Shown here: in pieces, positions 1 to 8,420 of the stretch
How positions within the stretch are numbered: position 1 is the stretch's first letter
Layout: every line of letters starts with the position of its first letter
Source of the DNA: Candidatus Krumholzibacteriia bacterium
GTDB lineage: Bacteria; Krumholzibacteriota; Krumholzibacteriia; G020349025
Direction of reading: 5' to 3'
Length of the DNA stretch: 64,000 nucleotides
NCBI GenBank assembly: GCA_035649275.1
Contig: DASRJW010000101.1
Location: 210,209 to 274,208, forward strand
Notes under the pieces: model-generated
The model's input: the letters and a program-made list of their open reading frames with translations, nothing else
What the model was told of the DNA's origin: nothing
Database searches by the model: none
Position numbers and translations under genes: made by a program

Positions 1-399
1 CGAGAAGTACTTGCGCTCCCGCTCCGCTCCCAGGAGAGCCTTGAGATCCGGATGATCGACGCGAACGACGCGATAGCCTCGGGCTTGCTCCGGCCGCGCC
101 ATGACGTCGAGCAGCCAGGCGAGCGCCGGCCGCCGCTCGTGGCCCTTGGCTTCCTTGCGCTCCGAGGTGCCGTCGGTACCGGCGAGATAGAAGCTCTGGC
201 GGCCGGAGACGATGAGGAGCGTCGAGCGGGCGAAGGTGTCGAGCGGCTTGGTGCGGCCCAGGTCCACGACGGGCATGCCGGCAGCACGGGAAAGAGGCAT
301 GACGCCGTCCCGCGGCGGGCGGAAGGCGGAAGCGACGTAGAGGAGGGCGAGGAGGACGCCCACCCAGGGCAGAGCGCGCGCTGCGGCCGGGACTTTCAT
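1..399 (-). CDS. CcsA/ResC-type cytochrome c biogenesis protein, N-terminal part (runs off window)
   Basis: This is the first 133 codons of a gene that leaves the window at base 1. The N-terminus has one hydrophobic segment (residues about 6-22). It is followed by a periplasmic-looking stretch with 'GRTKPLDTFARSTLL', which I know from the N-terminal extension of CcsA-type heme-handling proteins of cytochrome c maturation system II in several phyla. The heme-binding WWD region is outside the window. Its ATG overlaps the TGA of the upstream resB-like gene (ATGA at 396-399), so the two are translationally coupled, as usual for a ResB-ResC pair. Product identity rests on that motif and the neighbour. 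Confidence 0.72.
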   Translation of the reverse strand, partial: MKVPAAARALPWVGVLLALLYVASAFRPPRDGVMPLSRAAGMPVVDLGRTKPLDTFARSTLLIVSGRQSFYLAGTDGTSERKEAKGHERRPALAWLLDVMARPEQARGYRVVRVDHPDLKALLGAERERKYFS

Positions 400-1607
400 G
401 CCGTTCTCGTCCTCCGGAGGAAGCGCTTCAGGTGCATGCCGAAGTGCACGATCATCCCCAACGCCCCCAGGGTACAGGCGATATAGGGCAAGAGCCAGCC
501 GGGGTTGCGCACTACTTGCAGCACGGTGCCGGTGTCGCCTTGCTTGAAGCTCGCCTGGTAGAAGGTCTCGCCGCGATAACGCAGCGGGTTGTTCATGTAG
601 ATCAGCACTTCCCGGTCCTCGTTCTGGGTCGCGTCGACCAGGCGGATGCGGCTGGAGAAGTTGCGCGGCGTCTCCGTCCCCAGGTAGCGGTCGTGTTCGA
701 AGTCGAGGAGCGAGATCGAGTAGGGCTTGTAGTCCCGCACGTAGCGCAGCGCCATCCGATAGGTCTTGTCGCCCACCACCACGTCCTGCGGCCCGAAGCG
801 CGGCATGAGGGAGAAGTAGAGCGCTGCGAGATAGGTGCCCCGGCTCTCGCCATCGGCGAGCACGGTGATGTAGGCGGCCGGCAGGTCGATCTCGTCCTGG
901 TCGACGCCGCTCACCGACGGGCGCGGCCGGGCGCGGGCCCCGAGGCTGGCGGCGAAGCCGCGATCGGCCACCGGGCCCAGGCCGGCGCCAGCGGCGGTCA
1001 GCTCGGTGCCGTCGACCAGCTCCGCGTTCGGGTAGAAGGCCTCGACCTGCAGCACGAAGGGTAGCCGTGCGTCCTGGATGCGTCCCCGGTGGCGCAGCCG
1101 CGACTCGGGAACGACGACCACGTGGTCGGTTTGCGCGCCGGAAGGATCGATGATGGCGAGCTCGACGTTGCGAGTGTCCTCGGCGTAGTTCACCGTCTGC
1201 CCCTCGTCGATGCTCATCCTCGCCTCGTCGGCGAAGATCCCCGTCACCAGCTCGCCGCAGAGGAGGAGCACGAGTCCGAAGTGGATGAGGAGGATGCCCA
1301 GGCGCTTGCGGGTGTAGCGGAAGCGCACGGTGTGCGCCGTGATCAGGTTGAGCATGAGCAGCCCACCGATGAGCCAGCCCCCGGGGAAGGGGATGCCGCC
1401 GTGCACGTTCCAGTGTCGGGGCAGGAAGATGGCGAACGGGATCCAGACGAAGAAAGCACGGAAATACGTCTTCAGTGTGGTCCAGATCCCCATGTCGATC
1501 TGCGCCCAGGTGCCGGAGAAGATGAGGAAGATGCCGCAGGCGAGAAGCACCACGGTGAGCTTGAGCGAGGCGAGGGGCTTGAAAGCGTTGCGCACGGTCG
1601 CGTTCAC
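396..1607 (-). CDS. ResB-like cytochrome c biogenesis protein
   Basis: About 403 residues. The membrane component ResB/Ccs1 acts with ResC/CcsA to deliver and attach heme to apocytochromes c on the outer face of the membrane. There are three N-terminal membrane segments (roughly residues 11-30, 55-80, 100-125), a long periplasmic domain with the 'YYQASF'-like stretch 'GETFYQASF' typical of ResB, and a last C-terminal helix followed by a basic tail. I chose GTG at 1607, preceded by GAGG and placed 14 bases after the upstream stop at 1621. A longer reading from 1658 would overlap the upstream gene. The gene couples to the CcsA-like gene by a 4-base overlap. Confidence 0.85.
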   Translation of the reverse strand: MNATVRNAFKPLASLKLTVVLLACGIFLIFSGTWAQIDMGIWTTLKTYFRAFFVWIPFAIFLPRHWNVHGGIPFPGGWLIGGLLMLNLITAHTVRFRYTRKRLGILLIHFGLVLLLCGELVTGIFADEARMSIDEGQTVNYAEDTRNVELAIIDPSGAQTDHVVVVPESRLRHRGRIQDARLPFVLQVEAFYPNAELVDGTELTAAGAGLGPVADRGFAASLGARARPRPSVSGVDQDEIDLPAAYITVLADGESRGTYLAALYFSLMPRFGPQDVVVGDKTYRMALRYVRDYKPYSISLLDFEHDRYLGTETPRNFSSRIRLVDATQNEDREVLIYMNNPLRYRGETFYQASFKQGDTGTVLQVVRNPGWLLPYIACTLGALGMIVHFGMHLKRFLRRTRTA

Positions 1608-1620
1608 GGCGATCCCATCC

Positions 1621-2823
1621 TCAAGAAGTTCCCGGCGCGAAGCGGAGGCTGCGGGCAAAAGTGACGAAGTTCTGGCGCTCCCGGCCGAGGAGCGCGCCAG
1701 GGCCGGTCATCTTGACGAAGTAGGTGAACCCGCCGCGCGTCGTCAGCACCACGAGCATGCGTGACGAGGTCTCGCCCGCGCCTTGCAAGTCCAGCAGCTG
1801 CGACGGCGCCCCGTCTACTTCCAGCGCCTCCATGGGTTGCTGCGAGGCGTCCGCCACCGGCTTGAGGCCGATCTGGCCGCGCCAGCGGTTGATGTTGGGC
1901 AGGAGGCCGCCGACATCGCCCGGGAAGCGCGTGATCGTCACCTCGGCCTTGTTCGAGCCCTCGACAATAGAAAACGTGGCGAGGCGCGAGGGATTGGGCG
2001 CGACGCTGACGGTCCAGCCTGCGGGCGTCGTCCATTGCACCGGACTATCCGCCGCGGGCGCGCTGCCTGGTGCAGGGGCTTGCATCGATGCTTGCCCAGC
2101 GGATTCGTTGCCTGCACCACCGCCCGTGGGTGGGTGGTCCGAGGGGAGCTCTCCGGTGGCGACCGCCGGGTGGCCCGGGGGTAGTCCGCCAGCGGCGACG
2201 GCCGCAGGACGCACACGCACGGTGCCGATGAAATCGGCGAAGGCTTGTGCCTGCTTGCCGGCGCGTTCGGGCGTGTCCATCACCAGGAAGAACCAGACGC
2301 GCTCATCGCCTTCCAGGATGGCCGCCAGGATCTGGCGCCCCGGCTCGGCAGCGTGGGCCACGCCGGTCATGTCGACGAGGTGCGCGGTCCTACCGCCGAC
2401 GTCCACCGGACGAGCCACTTGGGCCAGCGCCTCGGGAGCGATCGGGGGCAGACCGATCTGATCGCGCCAGCGGTTGACGTTGGCCAGCGGATCACGCGCC
2501 GCCAGAGCCAAAGGGGTGACCCGCATCTCCAACGGCGGCTCGTTGGCGCCTACGGGCAAGAGGAGGGTCGCGAAGCGCATGCCCTCGCCGGGCTTCTCCT
2601 GCCAGCCCTCCGGCAGCGTCCAGACCACGCTTTCCGTCCCGTTGGCTGGAGCCACCATGGGCGCGCCGCCGGGCCCGGCGTCGGGAGCCTGTACGGGTGC
2701 GGCGTTCGCCGAGGGTGCTTCCTTGGGGGCGTTGTAGTCGCGGATCTCGTCCTGGCCGCAGGCGAGAAAAGCCCAAGGAGCCGCCAGGAGCGGCGTGGCG
2801 AGACGAAAGAGGCGACGTTGCAT
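1621..2823 (-). CDS. Putative lipoprotein with two tandem copies of an unnamed domain
   Basis: 400 residues starting at MQRRLF, with a hydrophobic leader ending in a lipobox-like 'AFLAC'. Two copies of a domain of about 150 residues follow, around 70-210 and 250-390. Each has a 'W-T-x-P-x-G-W' start, a central 'A-T-x-x-x-x-x-G' strand and a conserved 'NxNRWRxQIGLxP' motif (NVNRWRDQIGLPPI and NINRWRGQIGLKPV). A Pro/Gly/Ala linker separates them. I do not recognise a named function. It lies 14 bases upstream of resB on the same strand, so an exported accessory role in cytochrome c maturation or redox chemistry is possible but only inferred from position. Confidence 0.7.
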   Translation of the reverse strand: MQRRLFRLATPLLAAPWAFLACGQDEIRDYNAPKEAPSANAAPVQAPDAGPGGAPMVAPANGTESVVWTLPEGWQEKPGEGMRFATLLLPVGANEPPLEMRVTPLALAARDPLANVNRWRDQIGLPPIAPEALAQVARPVDVGGRTAHLVDMTGVAHAAEPGRQILAAILEGDERVWFFLVMDTPERAGKQAQAFADFIGTVRVRPAAVAAGGLPPGHPAVATGELPSDHPPTGGGAGNESAGQASMQAPAPGSAPAADSPVQWTTPAGWTVSVAPNPSRLATFSIVEGSNKAEVTITRFPGDVGGLLPNINRWRGQIGLKPVADASQQPMEALEVDGAPSQLLDLQGAGETSSRMLVVLTTRGGFTYFVKMTGPGALLGRERQNFVTFARSLRFAPGTS

Positions 2824-2993
2824 TCCAGGGACCACCCGCCCGCAGCGCCGCCGGTTTCCGCGTCATCGCGGCCCCCCGAAGCGCCGACACCGGGAAGGTA
2901 GCGGAAGCGAGTCCGCGGCGGAAGTGCGCCCGGGGCCGCACGGACTCCCCGTTCTCGCCGCGCACCTTCGCCCGTCCCTCGGGGGGCTTAAGC

Positions 2994-3608
2994 TCACGCG
3001 GTGGTTCCCGCTCGCTTCTCCTGTGCCATGGCGCGCAGGCTCGCCGCGAGCGCCCGGGCCTCGGCCGTCATGGCGATCTCCGCCAGGTGCTCGAGCTGGA
3101 CGGCATCGTGGCGGCGTTGCTGGCGCAGTGCGCCGAAGAGGGTGTTGCAGCTTTCCGCCAGGGCGCGGAAATGGTCGCGGCGGCGGATCACCACATCCTG
3201 CTCCACATCCCCCTGGGCGGCAAGCAGCAGCTGATTCTGGATCCGGCGGATCGGGCCGACGCTGCGGTTGGTGAGGACCACAATGCCGAAGGTGGTGCAG
3301 GCGAAGAAGATCCCGGAGAAAAGCGCGATGTTGTTGTGGAAGACGCGGTCGTCGTGCTGGAGGCGTTCTGCCAGCTCCGGCACCGCTTCCACGATCGACT
3401 CGCGCCGCGAAGCCGAAAGGTCGTGCAGCGTGAAGTTGAACATGACGAGGGAGAAGAGCGTCGCCGTCATGGCCAGGGCCGTGATCGGGAGCTGTGTTCT
3501 CCAATCCACCCAGTAGCGGCGCCGCAAAGGATGCGGCGCTCTTTTCATGGGCGAAGAGGGCGGCGCTGCTGGCGGCGCTTCCAGCGGCATCTGCACTTCG
3601 GTTTGCAT
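2994..3608 (-). CDS. Membrane protein with two helices and a HAMP-like domain
   Basis: 204 residues from ATG 3608, which has GGAG about 11 bases upstream. After a Pro-rich cytoplasmic N-terminus come a membrane helix (about 45-65), a short external stretch, a second helix (about 90-112), then 'RSVGPIRRIQNQLLLAAQGD', typical of a HAMP domain, and a charged helical tail. No kinase, cyclase or methyl-accepting domain follows. The protein is therefore a stand-alone HAMP receptor-like protein or a partner of a separate signalling protein. The 234 bases between its start and the tamB stop contain nothing I recognise. Confidence 0.72.
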   Translation of the reverse strand: MQTEVQMPLEAPPAAPPSSPMKRAPHPLRRRYWVDWRTQLPITALAMTATLFSLVMFNFTLHDLSASRRESIVEAVPELAERLQHDDRVFHNNIALFSGIFFACTTFGIVVLTNRSVGPIRRIQNQLLLAAQGDVEQDVVIRRRDHFRALAESCNTLFGALRQQRRHDAVQLEHLAEIAMTAEARALAASLRAMAQEKRAGTTA

Positions 3609-3842
3609 GGCGCATCGGCTCCGGTCGTTGCGTCCCGGCACGGGACGGCTCCGAGGCGTGGAGGGAAAGCATGCGGCCTTCCCACGCCAGAGCGCGGTTT
3701 GTCTCGCGACTCCAAGCACGGGATCAGCAGGTTCCAGGCCAGGCCACGAGACGCGCCAACACCCCGCAAGGCGCCGCAAAGTACAGGGTGGCCTGCGGCG
3801 GCGCCGCCGGACTCGAGGCGATGCGCCGGGGAACTTCGCGGC

Positions 3843-6800
3843 TCAATACTCCATCGCCCAGCCGAAGCCGAGGCCGGACTGACCTTTGACGCTGTACAGG
3901 GTCTCCACGGTCAGCTGCCCCTTGAGGAAGTATTCCAGGCTCACCACGTCATCCACGGCACGGTCGAGGGAGTAGGAGTAGCTCAAGAGCACCTTCGGGC
4001 TCAGGTATTTGCCGAAGGCGAGGCTGCCGGCCTTGCTCTGCTCCTCGCTCGTCGCACCCGGCGCCCCCGTGCTGCTCTTGTACTGCACGACATCGATGCC
4101 GAATTCCTTGGTGACGTTCTCCTGCAGCGCCGTCGCGCCCATGGAGACCAGGATCGCCGTCGCCCGTTCGCGCATGACGTTCGACTCCTCGTCGGAGAGC
4201 TGGTCGTAGGTCTTGCCCAAAGCGAGGAGAGCGATGATGTCGGTCTGCTTCATCTCCGGGTCGGAGGAAAGGACGAGCAGCGGTTTTTCCGCCGTGCCGG
4301 TCACGAGGACGCGGATCTTGATCCCTGAAATGCTGGTGGACATCTGGATGTCCAGGGCGGGATCGGGTTTCGCGTTCCCGGAGAAGGTGACGCTACCGCG
4401 ATCCAGATTCAGGTTCCGTCCCGCGATGGAATACGTCCCGCGTATGCCCCGCAGCTGGCCGGCGACGACGGGCTCGCCTTCCTTCTGCGTCACCTGGAGT
4501 TCGCCGGCTCCCTCGATGTCGAGTCCGCGACCGCGCACGAAGAAAGCCTTGGGGACGCGGATGCGCAGGTCGAGGGTGGTGGCAGCGAGCCGGCGCTGCA
4601 GGGCCGGAGGTGTCTGTTCCGGGGGCGGCGGAGCGGGCGCAGGCAGGAGCGTGTCCGTGGCGGCGGCGCCGAGGAGCAACGCTTCTCCCTCCTTCGGGTG
4701 CAGATGCCGCTCGGCTTCCGGAACCTTCACGAGCCCGGTCTTCACCTCGATATCGCCGCGGAGCTCGGGATGCAAACGCTCGCCGCCGAGCTCGGCGTTG
4801 GTAACGAAGACGAGGCGCGAGCCATCCCCGAGGGTGAGCTCCACCTCGTTGGTGCGCAGCGTGCCCTCGAGGCGCGGGTTCTGCACCTCGCCGTCGAGAG
4901 CCAGCACCAGCCTGGCCGCACCGTCGAGAGCAGCGCCACGGGGAAGGAAGGGGTTGAGGGCCGCGAGCGGCACCGACTCGGAGTCCACCCGCACCATCAG
5001 GGAACGCGCCGGAGCGGCGCGGACGAAGGGGCGTTGGAGGGAGAAAAGGAGCGGCACGGCGGCGCTCCCCCGCACCAGCCCCTGGTTTCCGGAGCGAAGG
5101 GCGAACCCGGCGAGGAAGTCTTCTGGTGCCTGGGGTGCGACGTCGAGCGTCGGGGGCGCCGCGTTCCAGAGCGAGTCCACCGCGGCGTCCTGTCCGGCGC
5201 GGGCACGAAGCGTGAGCACATAAGACGACAGCTTCGCTGATTGCGGGAAGCCGCCCTCGACGGCGGCGAAGCCCGCCAGCGCCGCCGTCGTTCCCCCGAG
5301 AACGATCCGTCCGCCCAGACGCCCGAGATCTTCGGGACCGAAGAGGCCTCGCTTGCGGCTCGTGTGCACGCCGAACGGCAGAGCATCGAAACGGAAGTCC
5401 GCGGCGACCGGACCGGAAAGGAGCGCTGCCTGGGGCGGATAGAGCTGCAGGCGCGACGGCAGCGTGGCGTGGCCCTCGAGGCTGGAGCTGGTGCTGTCGC
5501 CCAGCTGCACCGCGACTCGGGCGAGACCGGAGGCGGAGTCGAGGCGGAAGCGGAGGGTAGGTTCCGTGCCGCCGGCCAGCTTCAAGCCCTGGATCTCGCC
5601 CGTTGCCGTGAGCGAATCGAGCGCGGTCGCTCGCAGGTTGAAGCGAATGCCGCGGGGCCAAAACGTCGGCGGAATGGAGAGAGCCGGCGGCTCGTCCGGG
5701 AGGGCGAGGTGGAGGTGCAGAGCGAAGCGCGTGCTATCGGGTCCGGCCGCGCCATGCGCCTGCAAGCGGCCGAGCGCGCCGGCGAGCTCGAGGTCCTGGA
5801 GCGCGAGCCTTCCTGCCGCGAGGGAGAAACGGAAGGGGTGCAGCGCTCTGAGATCCTTGCCGGCAAGGACGAAGGCAAGCGTGTCGACCTCCACCTGAGA
5901 GAGTTTTTCGCTGCCGAGCCGCGCCGCTTGCTTGAGCTCGAAACCGGGGCCGCGGGCGTGGAGGGCGACGCGCTCCGGCCGCCACCGTTGCGGCTGTGAA
6001 GAGGAAACGCGGGCGTCGAGGTGGTCGAGTGCGATCCAGCGGCTCTTGCCACCGCTCGGCAGAAGGAGACGGCCGAGAATCCCCGCTTCGTCCCGATGCA
6101 CCTCCGCCCGGATGGCGGGTACTTGCAGACCCAGGCCGGCGAAGCTGCCCTCGAGCTCAGCCGCCAGCGCGGGTGCGCTTCGTGCGCCGGAAAGTTGGGC
6201 GCGACCGCGCATCTCCAGCTTCTGGATCGAGTCCCCTTCGAGGTGGACGAAACGTTCGAGAAGCGTGCTGCCCTGGAGAGTCCAGCGCCCTTGCAGGGCC
6301 AGCGTTTCGCCTTGCATCCCGCCGTCGACCGCGAGATGCAAGGCGTGCATTTGCAAGCGGGCAGCGCGGACCTGCAGGCTCTCGCGTGTCCCCCCGATGG
6401 CCACGTGCAGCGAATCGAGCCAGGCGCTCTCGCCGCCATCGAGTTCCACGTCGAAGCGACCGCCGGAAGCGGTGCGCCAATGAAATGTCCCGGCGAGCGC
6501 GCCCGGGTCGCAGCAGCGGAGCGCCGGCCAGAGGGCGGCGAGAGCCCTCGGCCCGGGGAGTGCGAAAGTCCCTGTGCTCGCCGTGCTTCCGGCTCGGACC
6601 TCGCCGGCGCACTGCAGGCGATAGGGTCCTTCTTCGCGCCAGTGCGCTTGCAACGACTCTGCCCGCGCCGGAGCGAGCCGGGCGAGACGCGCCAGGAGAA
6701 CAGGGAAGTGCGGCCAGGCGAGCTGGGCCTGGAACGAACCCTCCCCGGGCGGGCTGTAGCTCGCCTCGAGATCCAGGTTCCCCGCGGCGCCACGGATCTG

Positions 6801-8405
6801 GAAGCCAGCGAGGGAGAAACTGCGGCTCTTCGGCACGTAAACGAGCGTCGCTGCCTTCTCGTCGCCGGCGTTCAGTTTCCCCGCGGCGACGCGGGTGGTC
6901 TCCACGACGAGAGGCGAGAGCCGGGCGTGGAGCGTGTCGCCGCGCCGGATCTCGACGGCGAGACCGGCTTCGGCGCCGTAGCTCGCCACCTGGATTTGGA
7001 GCGCCGACGCCGCTTCCGGGCGCAGGCCCAGTCTCCCTTCCAGGAGCAGGCGGTCGACGGCGTGCGCCGCGATGCTGCCGCTCGCAGAAAGGCGGAACCG
7101 TGCTGCAGTCTCCTGCCGCCGGCGGACGAAGTCGAGGCGGGAGCGAAGCGAGACTTCCGGGATGCGACTCGAGGTCAGCCAATCGCGCCAGCCAGGACCC
7201 AGGACATCGAGATGTGCCGCGACCGCGAGCGAATCGGGATCGCTGCGGAGCCTGCCGCGGAGATGCAGATCCACGGCTTGCAGAGAATCGCAACGGACCT
7301 CCCAGCTTCCCCCGCCGCCTTCGAAATGCATGCTTCCGGCGGTGAGGAGATCTCCTGGGAGGCAGACGAGGTCGAGGCGCACCAGTGCCCGGGGAGAGAA
7401 GGCGAGCGTCCCGCGCGTCTCGAAGAGAGCGCCGCCGAAATCCGGTTTGCCATGGAGACGTTGCTCGAGTGCGGGAATGCGGGCGAGCTCCGCGCTTCCA
7501 GGTGTCCGCAGCGTGGCGGTGAAGCCGAGCGAATCGACGGCGAGACCGCGGCGCTCGACCTGCGCCCGGGCTACGAGCCCCATCCTCTGCGGCGGCCCTT
7601 CCCTCTCGCCCTCCGAGAGGCGGAGGACGAAACGATCGGCACCATCGGGGTCGAGAGCGAAGTGAAGCGGCCAGTTCGGCCCGACATGACCGCGGCCGCG
7701 CCCCGAGGCCGTACCACGCGCGAGATCGAGGTCGAGAGCGAGGGAATCCAAGCTCCAGCTTTCGGGCGCTCCGATGCTACGAGCGGATTCCACTTGCAAC
7801 CGTGGCACCACACCATGGCGGAAATTGAGCGCGGCTCGGAGCACGAGCGAGCGCGCGCCATCGTCTGTGCCTGGCTCGCCAGCGCGGAGACGCAACCATG
7901 GCGCCTCGATCTCCAACGACTCGATGCCGACCGACGGCACACCCGCGACCGATCCTGGACGCGGGAAGCTGCGTTTCCCGCCTCCGCCGGGGGCGGTGGG
8001 TCGCTCTTTCATGTGGCGCTGCACGGCGGGTAGGTCGAGCCGCAATCCCAGGACCGCCAGCTGTTCGATGTCCACGTCGCCGTGCCGAAGCGGCCCGAGC
8101 GCGAGATCGAGCCTGAGCTTCTCCACCGCGAGCAGCATCGTTCCGGCCTCGCTCCACTCCACGCCTTCGAGCTCGACCCGCCCGAGGGCGGGCCAGCGCG
8201 CTTCCCGCACCTGCACTTGCCCGCCGAGGCCCGAAGCCAGACGCCCGAGAGCGAACGAGAGCAGCCGCTCTCGGAGGGGTGGGAGCAACAAGCCGAGGAG
8301 CAGAAGGAGGAGAACGCAGAGCGTGCTCGCCCCGACGGCGACCGCGGCGCGACGGACCCGCCGACGCTTCCGGGGCGACGCGTCTCTGCTCTCTCTCGGA
8401 TCGAT
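3843..8405 (-). CDS. tamB: TamB-like translocation and assembly module protein (DUF490)
   Basis: About 1520 residues. TamB spans the periplasm from the inner membrane and works with an Omp85 partner on outer-membrane biogenesis or lipid transport. A basic N-terminus with one membrane helix (about residues 22-45) leads into a very long beta-rich region. The C-terminus has the DUF490 signature ('LALGKTYDQLSDEE' ... 'FGKYLSPKVLLSYSYSL'). The stop of tamA lies 16 bases upstream. The only good Shine-Dalgarno, GGAGG, is followed seven bases later by ATC at 8405, not ATG. The first ordinary alternative, TTG at 8291, would cut into the membrane helix. I therefore annotate from 8405 as a possible AUC start; a base-call error is the alternative. 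Confidence 0.88.
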   Translation of the reverse strand: MDPRESRDASPRKRRRVRRAAVAVGASTLCVLLLLLLGLLLPPLRERLLSFALGRLASGLGGQVQVREARWPALGRVELEGVEWSEAGTMLLAVEKLRLDLALGPLRHGDVDIEQLAVLGLRLDLPAVQRHMKERPTAPGGGGKRSFPRPGSVAGVPSVGIESLEIEAPWLRLRAGEPGTDDGARSLVLRAALNFRHGVVPRLQVESARSIGAPESWSLDSLALDLDLARGTASGRGRGHVGPNWPLHFALDPDGADRFVLRLSEGEREGPPQRMGLVARAQVERRGLAVDSLGFTATLRTPGSAELARIPALEQRLHGKPDFGGALFETRGTLAFSPRALVRLDLVCLPGDLLTAGSMHFEGGGGSWEVRCDSLQAVDLHLRGRLRSDPDSLAVAAHLDVLGPGWRDWLTSSRIPEVSLRSRLDFVRRRQETAARFRLSASGSIAAHAVDRLLLEGRLGLRPEAASALQIQVASYGAEAGLAVEIRRGDTLHARLSPLVVETTRVAAGKLNAGDEKAATLVYVPKSRSFSLAGFQIRGAAGNLDLEASYSPPGEGSFQAQLAWPHFPVLLARLARLAPARAESLQAHWREEGPYRLQCAGEVRAGSTASTGTFALPGPRALAALWPALRCCDPGALAGTFHWRTASGGRFDVELDGGESAWLDSLHVAIGGTRESLQVRAARLQMHALHLAVDGGMQGETLALQGRWTLQGSTLLERFVHLEGDSIQKLEMRGRAQLSGARSAPALAAELEGSFAGLGLQVPAIRAEVHRDEAGILGRLLLPSGGKSRWIALDHLDARVSSSQPQRWRPERVALHARGPGFELKQAARLGSEKLSQVEVDTLAFVLAGKDLRALHPFRFSLAAGRLALQDLELAGALGRLQAHGAAGPDSTRFALHLHLALPDEPPALSIPPTFWPRGIRFNLRATALDSLTATGEIQGLKLAGGTEPTLRFRLDSASGLARVAVQLGDSTSSSLEGHATLPSRLQLYPPQAALLSGPVAADFRFDALPFGVHTSRKRGLFGPEDLGRLGGRIVLGGTTAALAGFAAVEGGFPQSAKLSSYVLTLRARAGQDAAVDSLWNAAPPTLDVAPQAPEDFLAGFALRSGNQGLVRGSAAVPLLFSLQRPFVRAAPARSLMVRVDSESVPLAALNPFLPRGAALDGAARLVLALDGEVQNPRLEGTLRTNEVELTLGDGSRLVFVTNAELGGERLHPELRGDIEVKTGLVKVPEAERHLHPKEGEALLLGAAATDTLLPAPAPPPPEQTPPALQRRLAATTLDLRIRVPKAFFVRGRGLDIEGAGELQVTQKEGEPVVAGQLRGIRGTYSIAGRNLNLDRGSVTFSGNAKPDPALDIQMSTSISGIKIRVLVTGTAEKPLLVLSSDPEMKQTDIIALLALGKTYDQLSDEESNVMRERATAILVSMGATALQENVTKEFGIDVVQYKSSTGAPGATSEEQSKAGSLAFGKYLSPKVLLSYSYSLDRAVDDVVSLEYFLKGQLTVETLYSVKGQSGLGFGWAMEY

Positions 8406-8420
8406 GGTACCTACCTCCCG

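Noticed and set aside
2697..4328. 543-codon plus-strand reading frame across the HAMP gene region
   Set aside because: Antisense to three minus-strand genes with signal peptides and recognisable domains; its own sequence is low-complexity and Arg-rich.
4213..8033. Long plus-strand reading frames opposite tamB (up to 670 codons)
   Set aside because: They are antisense to a well-supported tamB, have Arg/Pro/Ala-biased composition and no domain pattern; high GC makes such open frames common.
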